The notes: generated by a model not told the origin, from the letters alone. Numbered from the stretch's first letter, positions 1-6,633 are shown. The stretch: 6,983 nt of DNA from Pseudomonadota bacterium (GCA_030632745.1 DAOVUE010000082.1:1-6983), one strand, 5' to 3'. A program made the numbers and translations.

Positions 1-78
1 ATAAAAAGTAATACAATCAAAATAGATATATTTTTAAAAACAAACATTTAAGTGTCCTTTAAATTAAATTAAGGGTCA

Positions 79-107
79 ATTATAGAGAGAATATTGAAAT
101 GAAGCAA
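79..107 (-). promoter_or_regulatory. Possible leftward promoter downstream of the DUF2955 gene
   Basis: On the minus strand a perfect TATAAT (positions 84 to 79) lies 17 nt downstream of TTGCTT (107 to 102), which matches only the first half of the -35 consensus. It would fire leftwards, out of the window. The 153-bp stretch left of the DUF2955 gene is very AT-rich and holds no gene I can support, so chance matches are likely. The -35 element also lies in the far arm of a 7-bp inverted repeat (GAAGCAA at 101-107, TTGCTTC at 143-149). No convincing intrinsic terminator was seen in this stretch. Confidence 0.2.
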
Positions 108-153
108 TGTTCACAATTGGCGCCTTTTATTATTTATTTAATTTGCTTCGGTT

Positions 154-1257
154 TTAGTTGTTTTTTGCAGTAAATGGCCAATATCGCTCAAGTACTTGTA
201 GAGCAAGAATGACATATACACCGGCTAATGACATTAAAGCAACCCGTGTAAAAAATAGAGAAGTGAAGTTTTTATCTTCTCCCATACTGCCATTAAATAG
301 TATGATCATTGCCACTAAGGCAGATGAATAATATTTTGCATCGGGTCTGCCGGAAAAAATAAGTGAAGAAAAGACTAAGGCAACTAAAAAGAATAACAGC
401 ATAAACATATAATATTCTGGTACAGCAACCAGTAGCCAGTAAAAAATATAAGCGACAGCACCACCAATCAATGTGGAAATAATAGAATTACTTATAGCTT
501 GCTTGCCTTTGCTGAGATCAGGAGACAAAGTAAAAATGGCCGCATTAATCATGACCAGGATATAATCCGTTAATTGAAAGGCAATAAAAAGTATGGCGAT
601 GGGAAATGCCACTATAGTGCTTTTCAGGGCCAGATTGGCTGCCACAGGTACATAGCCCTTATGCATTGGCTGTGCTTTAGGAATTATCTGCGTTTCTGGA
701 TCAGGCACCAGAAAATGAGCCAGAAAGATTAACCACACAGCCACCCAGCCGGACCATACAAATCCAGTAGAAACTCCAACGGCCAGGACTCCATGGATAT
801 TAGCCATCATAGGCATCAGCAGTATAGAAATCAGCAATATCAGAACGAACCAGAAGGGGCCGCCACGATTAATAAGATAATAAGTATGAAATAATAACAG
901 GCCGAATATCAGCAGAAAAACAAAGGGAATGGGCAGTAAATAGAGTGTAATAACCACTCCAATAGCCACCGCCACCAGAGTCTGCAGCATATTTCTAAAA
1001 CCCTGATATAAACTGGGTCTGGGAAAAGGCAGAGATAAAAAAACAACCGTAAATACAGGGGTCAGCATTGCCAGAGGCCAATTAATGGCGTAAGCCAGGG
1101 CCATGGCAATGGTTGATCCAATAGACAGTCGTAAAATCCTGACTGCTTTTGCATCCTGCAAAACTTCCAGCCAGCCTGCTTTCAGCTTTTTAAAAGGATT
1201 ATATGTTCCTTCAATACCCATTGACACTTCTCTAGTAGACACTTCTCTAGTAGACAT
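154..1257 (-). CDS. DUF2955 family inner-membrane efflux component (FUSC/AaeB-like)
   Basis: A 367-residue polytopic inner-membrane protein, close to the usual length for DUF2955 proteins. A short basic, soluble N-terminus (about residues 1-43) precedes a hydrophobic block (about 45-185) of roughly six membrane segments with the family-like stretch PVFTVVFLSLPFPRPS (67-82). A polar linker follows (about 186-205), then a second hydrophobic block of about six segments (211-356), so the protein looks like a two-halved FUSC-type permease. DUF2955 proteins resemble the FUSC/aromatic acid exporter group (AaeB, YccS) and are commonly paired with a HlyD-type adaptor; here the adaptor lies immediately upstream and its stop overlaps this start by 11 bp, supporting one efflux unit. 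The substrate is unknown. The start is uncertain: the ATG at 1257 has no Shine-Dalgarno sequence (TGGCTTTCCT precedes it), whereas the in-frame ATG at 1221 (Met13) follows GAGAAG, supplied by a tandem repeat. Starting at Met13 would remove residues STREVSTREVS and give 355 aa with no overlap. Confidence 0.85.
   Translation of the reverse strand: MSTREVSTREVSMGIEGTYNPFKKLKAGWLEVLQDAKAVRILRLSIGSTIAMALAYAINWPLAMLTPVFTVVFLSLPFPRPSLYQGFRNMLQTLVAVAIGVVITLYLLPIPFVFLLIFGLLLFHTYYLINRGGPFWFVLILLISILLMPMMANIHGVLAVGVSTGFVWSGWVAVWLIFLAHFLVPDPETQIIPKAQPMHKGYVPVAANLALKSTIVAFPIAILFIAFQLTDYILVMINAAIFTLSPDLSKGKQAISNSIISTLIGGAVAYIFYWLLVAVPEYYMFMLLFFLVALVFSSLIFSGRPDAKYYSSALVAMIILFNGSMGEDKNFTSLFFTRVALMSLAGVYVILALQVLERYWPFTAKNN
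1223..1256 (-). repeat. 15-bp tandem repeat at the hlyD/DUF2955 junction
   Basis: The sequence repeats with a period of 15 bp over 34 bp (about 2.3 copies); on the minus strand the unit is TGTCTACTAGAGAAG. The first copy holds the last sense codons and TAG stop of the HlyD gene. Because 15 is a multiple of three, the duplication keeps the DUF2955 frame open and encodes STREV twice if translation starts at 1257. Each copy also carries AGAGAAG, a weak Shine-Dalgarno-like sequence, followed by an in-frame GTG. The second copy lies just upstream of the ATG at 1221. This looks like a recent slippage duplication at a translational coupling site. Confidence 0.85.
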
Positions 1258-2389
1258 AGGAAAGCCAGCTTAAGATGCGAATCCAAATCCAGCCAAAGCT
1301 ATTGATAACAAAATTATTGCTGGTATAGACCTGAGCATCAGCCTGTCCGCCCACTCTCAGCTGACCTTTAGGATAATCACCTTCAACAAATTTAATGTTC
1401 ACAGGAAAACGTTGTGAGTCTCGCAGCCATCCGGTTTTTCCTTTAACTGTCACGAGTTGTCCTGCTTCACCTGATGAGCTGTCATCGACTGCAAAACCAA
1501 TGCTGCTGACCTTACCTTTAAAAATCTTTCCGGGTACAACATCCAGAGCCAGGTCAACTCTATCCCCGATTTTAATATTGGCAATACTATTCTCACGAAA
1601 ATCTGCTTTGACCCACACGCTTTCAAAATCGACAAAGGTCATTAAAGGGGTTCCAACACTGGCATATTGACCTTCATTGATCACCAGATTGGTGATGCCG
1701 CCTTTTGTCGGTGCAATAACCGTCGTTCTGGCCAGGTCAATCTGTGCTTTTTTTAATGCCGTTATGGCTGATCGAATCTTAGGGTTATCATTACCTTCCT
1801 GCCCTAATTGCTGCTCACTTTTTTCAAGTTCAGCCTGAGCACTGACTACCAGCGTTTTTGCCTGCTCTATTGCAGCTCTTGCTTTATCTCCATCGGATAC
1901 GGGTAAAATTTTATCCTTTTCCAGCTCAAATACCCGTTTACTTTGTGTATTAACATATTCAAGATTAATTTTAGCTTCAACTACTTTGGCCTGTGCTGTA
2001 GCTACTGCAGCAGTACTGGCTCCAATTTCCTGTCCGGCGAGCTCCAGAGCAGACTCAGCAGTCTCCCGGGCTAATAGATAATCAGAGGGATCAATTTTAA
2101 ATAATATATCACCTGCTTTGACCACCTGATCTTTTTCAACATTTATATCTATGATATTACCTGCTACCTGAGGCACAATGGGTATAACATAGGCCTGAAC
2201 TCTAGCCTGATCGGTCCAGGGCGCAAGACGGTCAGTGATCAGGTATACCACAAAGAGTGTAATGGCGATGTAAAGAACAATTTTGGTTACTCGATGCACG
2301 GGATCATTTTTTGCCTTATCTTCCTGAGTCGATGTTTCAGCTTTTGATTCATCTGCCTGAGGTTGTTTCTTTTTGATTTCTTCACTCAT
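1247..2389 (-). CDS. HlyD/EmrA-like periplasmic adaptor (membrane fusion protein)
   Basis: A 380-residue membrane fusion protein that should link an inner-membrane pump to an outer-membrane exit or the periplasm. A charged cytoplasmic N-terminus (1-34, rich in Lys, Glu and Gln) is followed by one membrane anchor (about 36-53). Next come the first half of the biotinyl-lipoyl-like domain (about 64-100, with PQVAGNIIDINVEKDQVVKAGD), a long Ala/Glu/Lys-rich alpha-helical hairpin (about 103-222), the second lipoyl half (about 223-250, VIAPTKGGITNLVINEGQ), and a beta-barrel adaptor domain (about 255-353). The C-terminus is hydrophobic and aromatic, ending WLSYVY. No cleavable signal is needed because the anchor is uncleaved. 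The ATG at 2389 is preceded by AGGA six nt upstream, and the channel gene ends 11 bp before it. Its stop lies inside the start region of the DUF2955 pump, as in AaeA/AaeB-type pairs. EmrA or AaeA is the nearest functional analogy; orthology cannot be settled from this window. Confidence 0.92.
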   Translation of the reverse strand: MSEEIKKKQPQADESKAETSTQEDKAKNDPVHRVTKIVLYIAITLFVVYLITDRLAPWTDQARVQAYVIPIVPQVAGNIIDINVEKDQVVKAGDILFKIDPSDYLLARETAESALELAGQEIGASTAAVATAQAKVVEAKINLEYVNTQSKRVFELEKDKILPVSDGDKARAAIEQAKTLVVSAQAELEKSEQQLGQEGNDNPKIRSAITALKKAQIDLARTTVIAPTKGGITNLVINEGQYASVGTPLMTFVDFESVWVKADFRENSIANIKIGDRVDLALDVVPGKIFKGKVSSIGFAVDDSSSGEAGQLVTVKGKTGWLRDSQRFPVNIKFVEGDYPKGQLRVGGQADAQVYTSNNFVINSFGWIWIRILSWLSYVY

Positions 2390-2400
2390 GTGTTTTCCTG

Positions 2401-3072
2401 TTAATTATTATTTGCCTGTGATTCTGACATTTTTGCACCCACCAGACTGGATACAACAATAGCCATATAAAAGACACCGACCACTGCTTCCATATAAACA
2501 AGGAAGCGGGCTATTGGTGATACAGGCAATAAATCACCAAAACCAAGTGTTGTCAGGGTTACGAAGCTGAAATACACAAAGTCCGAAAAATTTTGTTTCC
2601 AGTTTGTTACTTCAATACCTGAGAATGAATCGGGAATAAACTCTGCCAGCAGCAAATAAAGCATTGCCCAGATAAGGCCTAAGAGTAAAAAAATACAAAT
2701 AGAACCGATGATACTATTGCTGGTTACCTGACCTGCAAATAGTGCCTGTTCAACTGCCGGCTTTAATGTCACAAGAAAAAAGCATAACAGTAATAGAGTA
2801 TGAATAAATTCATACTCTTCTTTATCTAAAAAAAGAACAATCATAGAGATTATTACAGTGGCAAACAGCAGACCCAGGCCGGTATTAAAAAGATAGTTAG
2901 TGGAACGGATACTCCATATACCGGACATCATGGTAATAATAGTTGCTACTAAGACCAGGCTTTGTCCCAGACCAGACATAAACTGATCAACGCAGGCACC
3001 ACTGAAGAGTAGAAAAGTAAGGCCCGCTAACAGGTAAATAAAATTGTCTTTTTCAGACATTTTATGTTTCAT
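2401..3072 (-). CDS. Potassium channel family protein (TLGFGD filter)
   Basis: A 223-residue membrane protein (from ATG at 3072) ending in an ion-channel pore domain of the two-TM type (Ion_trans_2). Hydrophobic stretches lie at about 11-29, 36-53, 61-82, 88-102, 121-144 and 186-211. Between the last two are a pore helix (about 162-174) and the filter TLTTLGFGDLLP (172-183). TLGFGD replaces the textbook TVGYGD; variants of this kind occur in bacterial K+ channels, so K+ conduction is likely but not shown. No segment has the regular Arg/Lys spacing of a voltage sensor, and there is no cytoplasmic RCK/TrkA-N domain: the protein stops about a dozen residues after the last helix. The reading frame extends upstream to a TTG at 3087 (228 aa), but that codon has no Shine-Dalgarno, while ATG 3072 has GAGAG eight nt upstream, so I prefer 3072. 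The gene starts 29 bp after the AI-2E gene and ends 11 bp before the HlyD gene, placing it within the same operon. Confidence 0.88.
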   Translation of the reverse strand: MKHKMSEKDNFIYLLAGLTFLLFSGACVDQFMSGLGQSLVLVATIITMMSGIWSIRSTNYLFNTGLGLLFATVIISMIVLFLDKEEYEFIHTLLLLCFFLVTLKPAVEQALFAGQVTSNSIIGSICIFLLLGLIWAMLYLLLAEFIPDSFSGIEVTNWKQNFSDFVYFSFVTLTTLGFGDLLPVSPIARFLVYMEAVVGVFYMAIVVSSLVGAKMSESQANNN

Positions 3073-3101
3073 AAATCTTTCTCTCAATTATCATTTGACT
3101 A

Positions 3102-4205
3102 CTATCTTTCCTGTTTATCTTCCACTACTTCTTCACCATCTGTCAGCCAATGTGTATAAAGCATATACCCTATAGCCAAAACTATGGCTCCGGTAAATAA
3201 ACCCAGTATTCCAGACATAATCATCCCACCAATGGCACCCAGCAAAATCACCAGCATAGGTATATCCATACCACGCCCCATAACAAAAGGTTTTAATATG
3301 CCATCAAGGATACCGCCAAACACACTCCAGACAGTAAACAGTACCAGTGTTATGGTTGAAATATCTTCTAAAGAAAATACATAGATAATTACGGGTAGGA
3401 TTACTATAAAAGGGGGTAATTGTGCAATAGATAGAATCAGGACTAATAGAGCCCATAGTCCTGCACCAGGCACATCAACCGCCCAAAAACCAAGTCCGAC
3501 AAAAGTAGCCTGAACTATACCAATACCAATTACTCCTTGTGCAACACTGCGTATGGTTGCTCCGGATGTGGTTATAAATTCAACGCCATGTTTAGGTGAA
3601 AGCCTGGAAGCTAAACTTTGTACTGCTTTAATACTACCTTCAGCATTAACCATTAAGACTCCGGCAATAATAATAGAAATAAAGAATAGCAGCACGCCGG
3701 CACCACCGCCCATAACAGCAGAAAATACAGTTTTGCCCATTGCCTTTAATTGTGGAGTGAATTTTAAGATAGCTTCATCAATATTGGCTGATGCCAAATA
3801 CCAGGCAGAATAGACTTTCTCACCTATTAATGGCCATTCCTTAACATCCATAGAAGGTGGAGGGACTTTTAAAGAACCTGCTTCTAATGCCTTTGATAAA
3901 CTTTGGGCACCTTCAATCATTGAGCCTGAAAGCATAAACACCGGAGTTAATAATAAGGCTAAAGCAACAAGAGTAAAAATGGTACCGGTCAAGCCTCTAC
4001 GTCCGTTAAGCTTTCCCAGCATCATCTGATACAGCGGATATAAAGAAACAGCAATAACTACAGCCCAAACCACCGGGATAATAAAAGGTTGAATGATACT
4101 GAAGCACCAGTAAAAAAGTAATAATAAAACACCCAGCTTTACGGTGATATTGATAACATTCTTTTCTACTTGTTCATTGAGTGTATTTTCAGACTGATTG
4201 CTCAT
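3102..4205 (-). CDS. AI-2E/PerM family transporter, copy A
   Basis: A 367-residue member of the AI-2E (PerM/YdiK/TqsA) family of inner-membrane exporters or permeases, at the usual family length. Hydrophobic pairs lie at about 22-56 and 73-95. A soluble region follows (about 96-160, with WPLIGEKV at 124-131), then membrane segments at about 166-186, 222-242, 247-277, 283-302 and 313-350. Typical C-terminal features are ILKP (303-306), DIPM (314-317), GAIGGM (323-328) and GLFTGA (335-340). The C-terminus is charged and cytoplasmic. Family members have been linked to autoinducer-2 release, Na+/H+ exchange or other solutes, so the family name does not prove AI-2 transport. The ATG at 4205 has AAGGA six nt upstream. 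A paralogue lies upstream across a 247-bp structured gap, while the channel gene follows only 29 bp downstream. QLPPF (262-266) is kept here but differs in the paralogue. Confidence 0.9.
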   Translation of the reverse strand: MSNQSENTLNEQVEKNVINITVKLGVLLLLFYWCFSIIQPFIIPVVWAVVIAVSLYPLYQMMLGKLNGRRGLTGTIFTLVALALLLTPVFMLSGSMIEGAQSLSKALEAGSLKVPPPSMDVKEWPLIGEKVYSAWYLASANIDEAILKFTPQLKAMGKTVFSAVMGGGAGVLLFFISIIIAGVLMVNAEGSIKAVQSLASRLSPKHGVEFITTSGATIRSVAQGVIGIGIVQATFVGLGFWAVDVPGAGLWALLVLILSIAQLPPFIVILPVIIYVFSLEDISTITLVLFTVWSVFGGILDGILKPFVMGRGMDIPMLVILLGAIGGMIMSGILGLFTGAIVLAIGYMLYTHWLTDGEEVVEDKQER

Positions 4206-4293
4206 GCTTAATCCTTAAATTTTTATTATTCAGCATCGTATTTTATTAATACTGAACTGAGTATAATCCAGCTTTAGCAAAAAGCCAGTTTTT

Positions 4294-4322
4294 CCTGTAG
4301 TGACTTTTTTCAGTCAGACAGG
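4294..4322. other. Inverted repeat in the leader of AI-2E copy A
   Basis: The plus strand reads CCTGT-ag-TGAC, an 8-nt loop, then GTCA-g-ACAGG. This gives a 5-bp outer and a 4-bp inner stem separated by a small internal bulge. It lies about 90 bp upstream of the copy A start codon. No T-run follows it on either strand, so it is not a simple intrinsic terminator. It could be an RNA structure in the 5' leader or an imperfect operator. Confidence 0.4.
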
Positions 4323-4335
4323 GCAGATACAAAGA

Positions 4336-4362
4336 AGTGAGTATTATAAACATTAACTCACT
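4336..4362 (-). promoter_or_regulatory. Perfect 7-bp dyad enclosing a TATAAT; candidate promoter/operator
   Basis: AGTGAGT (4336-4342) and ACTCACT (4356-4362) are exact inverted complements separated by 13 nt, giving a 27-bp dyad. On the minus strand the spacer contains a perfect TATAAT (4348 to 4343), placed to start a transcript near 4336 with a leader of about 130 nt ahead of AI-2E copy A. No good -35 lies at 16-18 nt (the best is ACTTTG). A dyad enclosing a -10 box is a common repressor layout, but no regulator gene is present here, so this is inference from symmetry alone. Confidence 0.35.
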
Positions 4363-4366
4363 CATC

Positions 4367-4399
4367 AAAGTGGAAAAGAGCAAAAATCTTTACCACTTT
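4367..4399 (-). terminator. Strong stem-loop between the AI-2E paralogues; possible terminator or processing site
   Basis: AAAGTGG (4367-4373) pairs with CCACTTT (4393-4399). After one A-A mismatch, AAAG (4375-4378) pairs with CTTT (4388-4391), leaving a 9-nt loop. It lies about 54 bp past the stop codon of the upstream AI-2E gene, where a terminator or transcript-end structure would be expected. On the minus strand only a short T-run, part of it in the stem, follows, so termination would be weak. It could instead be an mRNA-stability or processing hairpin that sets different levels for the two halves of the operon. Confidence 0.35.
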
Positions 4400-4452
4400 A
4401 CGACAGATGATATAAAAACTTTTTACTTATCCAGTTCGCAGTACTTACAACA

Positions 4453-5505
4453 TTACGTTGTTTCAGGCTTCAGCCACACCATAAATAAATTATATCCCAG
4501 CACCATAATAACTGCACCGATAAATAGGCCGACAATGCCGGACAACATCATACCGCCGATAGCGCCGACAAATATAACCGCCATGGGTGCATCCACACCT
4601 TTGGCCAGTAAGATGGGTTTTAATACATTATTTAATAAACCCACACCTATATTCCACACTAAAAAGGCAATTGCCATTCCAGTACCTGTACTTGAATCAG
4701 AAAATACATAGATAGAAATAGGTATTAAAACCAGTAAAATATCAATTTGAACTATGGCCAGGATTAGACAAATAAAGGCCAGTACTCCGGCGGCGGGTAT
4801 ATCCATCACCATAAAACCCAGACCTGCTAGAATGGACTGGATAAATGCAATGCCCAGAATGCCTGTGACGACACTATTAACCGTTGATAATGAAAGTTCG
4901 GTTAGTTCTATACCTCTGCCTCCGGCAACCCGATCAAATATAACCACAAAAGTCTCTTTAACTCCCTTGCCTGACACCATAAAAACACCGGCTATAATAA
5001 TGGAAAAGATGAAAATAAGTATATTTAAACTGGCACCCGCCGCGGTTGATAATACCCATTTGGCAAAAGATTTTAGTTCAGAATTATAACGGCCAAATGC
5101 TGCCTTAGGGTCTTGTGATGCCTGAGTCCAGAATTTACTGACTTTTTCTCCAATCAAAGGCCAGTCGGCAACACTTTCAGGTGGAGGTGAAATTTCCAGC
5201 TTATCATTTTCAATATGCTCTGAGAGAGTTTGAGCATTCTCGATTAATGCTCCGGAAATAAGTACGGCTGGTGTGATAAGTATAAATAACATTGCAATTG
5301 TTATAATCGTTGCTGCCCAGCCGGCACTGAGTCCGGTCTTATCCTTTAGCCATAAAAAGACAGGATAGGTTCCGATGGCAATAATCCCGGCCCATACAAT
5401 AGGGCTGATAAAAGGTTTTGCAATCTGGAAACACCACAGCCCCAGGAGGGCAATCAAGGCTATTTGAATAGCCGTTTCAATTGTTGTTGATTTATTGTCT
5501 GTCAT
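4453..5505 (-). CDS. AI-2E/PerM family transporter, copy B
   Basis: A 350-residue AI-2E (PerM/YdiK) family protein and diverged paralogue of the gene at 3102-4205. Membrane segments lie at about 12-47, 63-87, 157-177, 211-232, 237-268, 276-291 and 304-343, with a soluble loop at about 88-152. The two copies share WPLIGEKV (115-122 here), SIIIAGV (168-174), LKP (295-297), GAIGGM (314-319) and GLFxGA (326-331), with the same spacing around them. Where copy A has QLPPF, this copy has QIDIL (253-257), losing both prolines and placing an Asp in a hydrophobic setting, so transport properties may differ. The ATG at 5505 has AAGGA seven nt upstream. The gene begins 38 bp after the lipoprotein stop, consistent with co-transcription, and is followed by 247 bp of non-coding, hairpin-rich DNA. 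A small inverted repeat, ACAAC/GTTGT (4447-4461), straddles its stop codon. The substrate is unknown. Confidence 0.9.
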   Translation of the reverse strand: MTDNKSTTIETAIQIALIALLGLWCFQIAKPFISPIVWAGIIAIGTYPVFLWLKDKTGLSAGWAATIITIAMLFILITPAVLISGALIENAQTLSEHIENDKLEISPPPESVADWPLIGEKVSKFWTQASQDPKAAFGRYNSELKSFAKWVLSTAAGASLNILIFIFSIIIAGVFMVSGKGVKETFVVIFDRVAGGRGIELTELSLSTVNSVVTGILGIAFIQSILAGLGFMVMDIPAAGVLAFICLILAIVQIDILLVLIPISIYVFSDSSTGTGMAIAFLVWNIGVGLLNNVLKPILLAKGVDAPMAVIFVGAIGGMMLSGIVGLFIGAVIMVLGYNLFMVWLKPETT

Positions 5506-5543
5506 TTAAGCATCCTTGTTTTATTTAGTTTTATTCTTATTCT

Positions 5544-6626
5544 TTATCCGGTTGGAATAGTCACCAGAGGTAAGCCTTCTGTGCCGCCTGTTTCTGTCAG
5601 AGAAAAAATAACCATAAGAAAAGCAAAAGCACGTTTTGATTTAAAGTCCCTGTCATCAATCCAGAACCAGTAATCCCGATATTTGACTGCTGTGAAGGCA
5701 TATTCCGGCCTCTCAAGACTATGCTGAATATTAAGGATCTTCCAGTTTTTACCATTTTTATCTTTCATTTCTAAAGCAGCAACAGTTCGACCACTGTTAA
5801 TATGCTCTTCTGGCACATCTATCTGAGTTGCCAGTGTGATCATAATCTGCAGAAGAGAATTCGTCAGCATGGCAATTTCCTGCTTGTCTTTAGCAACAGA
5901 TCCATAAGAAACCCTGATTTCGCGCGTACCTGCTTTTAGGCCCAACAGGGTATTAAGCTCCTTAAATTTATTTTTTATTTCAAGAGTAATTTTTTTATCA
6001 TAGAAAAACAGGATGGTTGAATCCTGTCCACTTTTATTTTTTAATAAGCGCATCCCCACGGCACCTGATTTTTGGATATCTCTCAATAAACCAACCACCC
6101 GGTAGTAGTCCTGACTTCCTTCGCGTTGATTCGCTCCGGCTGCCATTTTACTCTGCAGTCCATTAATGGAACTGGTTGTTAATGGTAAAATCAAGTCTGC
6201 TGCCCAGCCGGATTGCATAAGAAACATGATTGCCTTGGGTGGAATGGGTGTCATAAAATTTTTATTGAAGTTTTTACCGGTAATAGGAACATAAGTAATG
6301 GTGGGTCGGTCAGAAAACTTTCCTGAACCTCCCAGTGAAAAAATATCATTACCTGTTATGCTGCTGCCGCCGTTATGAATAGCATTTAGATTCACCGTAC
6401 TTTCTAAAGTATAACCACTGACAATCGATGCAACCTCAATAAATAAAGGCATATCTGCATAACGCAATTTGACAATATTGAGCAGCGTTTGCTCTTTCCA
6501 TGAGTCAGCAATAGCGGTATTATAGTCAAATCGATCGCGTGGAATGGTTTGAGGACCAACACTGCTGCAGGCACTCAAAAAAATAGCGGATAATATGATT
6601 ATCACTAATGGAAATTTTGTGTTCAA
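5544..6626 (-). CDS. Conserved-looking lipoprotein of unknown function, TTG start
   Basis: A 360-residue predicted lipoprotein. Lys4 is followed by a hydrophobic stretch and the lipobox LSAC (17-20), so Cys20 should be lipidated. Ser21-Ser22 follow with no Asp at +2, which by the Lol rule favours the outer membrane. The mature part has no further obvious membrane helix. Motif-like stretches are RDRFDYNTAIADSWKEQ (30-46), LNIVKLRYADMPLF (49-62), YWFWIDDRDFKSKRAF (319-334) and a Gly/Pro-rich C-terminus ending TIPTG. I do not recognise an enzyme fold or named domain. The start codon is TTG at 6626: it is the only start that keeps a full signal peptide, and it has AGGA seven nt upstream; no in-frame ATG exists nearby. 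It is the first gene of the minus-strand cluster, with AI-2E copy B 38 bp downstream, and is divergent from an AsmA-type gene. A role as an outer-membrane accessory to the transporters is possible but rests only on position. Confidence 0.85.
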   Translation of the reverse strand: MNTKFPLVIIILSAIFLSACSSVGPQTIPRDRFDYNTAIADSWKEQTLLNIVKLRYADMPLFIEVASIVSGYTLESTVNLNAIHNGGSSITGNDIFSLGGSGKFSDRPTITYVPITGKNFNKNFMTPIPPKAIMFLMQSGWAADLILPLTTSSINGLQSKMAAGANQREGSQDYYRVVGLLRDIQKSGAVGMRLLKNKSGQDSTILFFYDKKITLEIKNKFKELNTLLGLKAGTREIRVSYGSVAKDKQEIAMLTNSLLQIMITLATQIDVPEEHINSGRTVAALEMKDKNGKNWKILNIQHSLERPEYAFTAVKYRDYWFWIDDRDFKSKRAFAFLMVIFSLTETGGTEGLPLVTIPTG

Positions 6627-6633
6627 TGAGTCG

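Noticed and set aside
101..149. GAAGCAA/TTGCTTC inverted repeat just past the DUF2955 stop as a terminator
   Set aside because: The stem is only 7 bp with a 35-nt loop, and no T-run follows on the minus strand, so it is not a credible intrinsic terminator.
1395..1670. Plus-strand open frame opposite the HlyD gene
   Set aside because: Wholly inside a well-supported gene on the other strand, with a low-complexity Ser/Thr/Pro/Leu-rich product and no recognisable domain. The same reasoning removes the frames at 1450-1635, 3184-3384, 3553-3813 and 4754-5089.
3073..3087. TTG at 3087 as start of the channel gene
   Set aside because: No Shine-Dalgarno sequence precedes it, and it adds only a short charged tail. 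ATG 3072 has a better-placed purine-rich site.
4412..4424. AAAAACTTTTT palindrome in the spacer
   Set aside because: It has almost no loop and only A/T pairs, as expected by chance in AT-rich DNA.
4337..4711. Plus-strand open frame of 124 codons starting with GTG in the inter-paralogue spacer
   Set aside because: About two thirds of it is antisense to AI-2E copy B, its composition there mirrors that gene, and its first part simply translates the inverted repeats. There is no ribosome binding site.
3102..5505. Autoinducer-2 export (quorum sensing) as the function of the AI-2E genes
   Set aside because: The family name covers proteins with different substrates, and no luxS, lsr or sensor gene is present, so AI-2 transport is not supported here.
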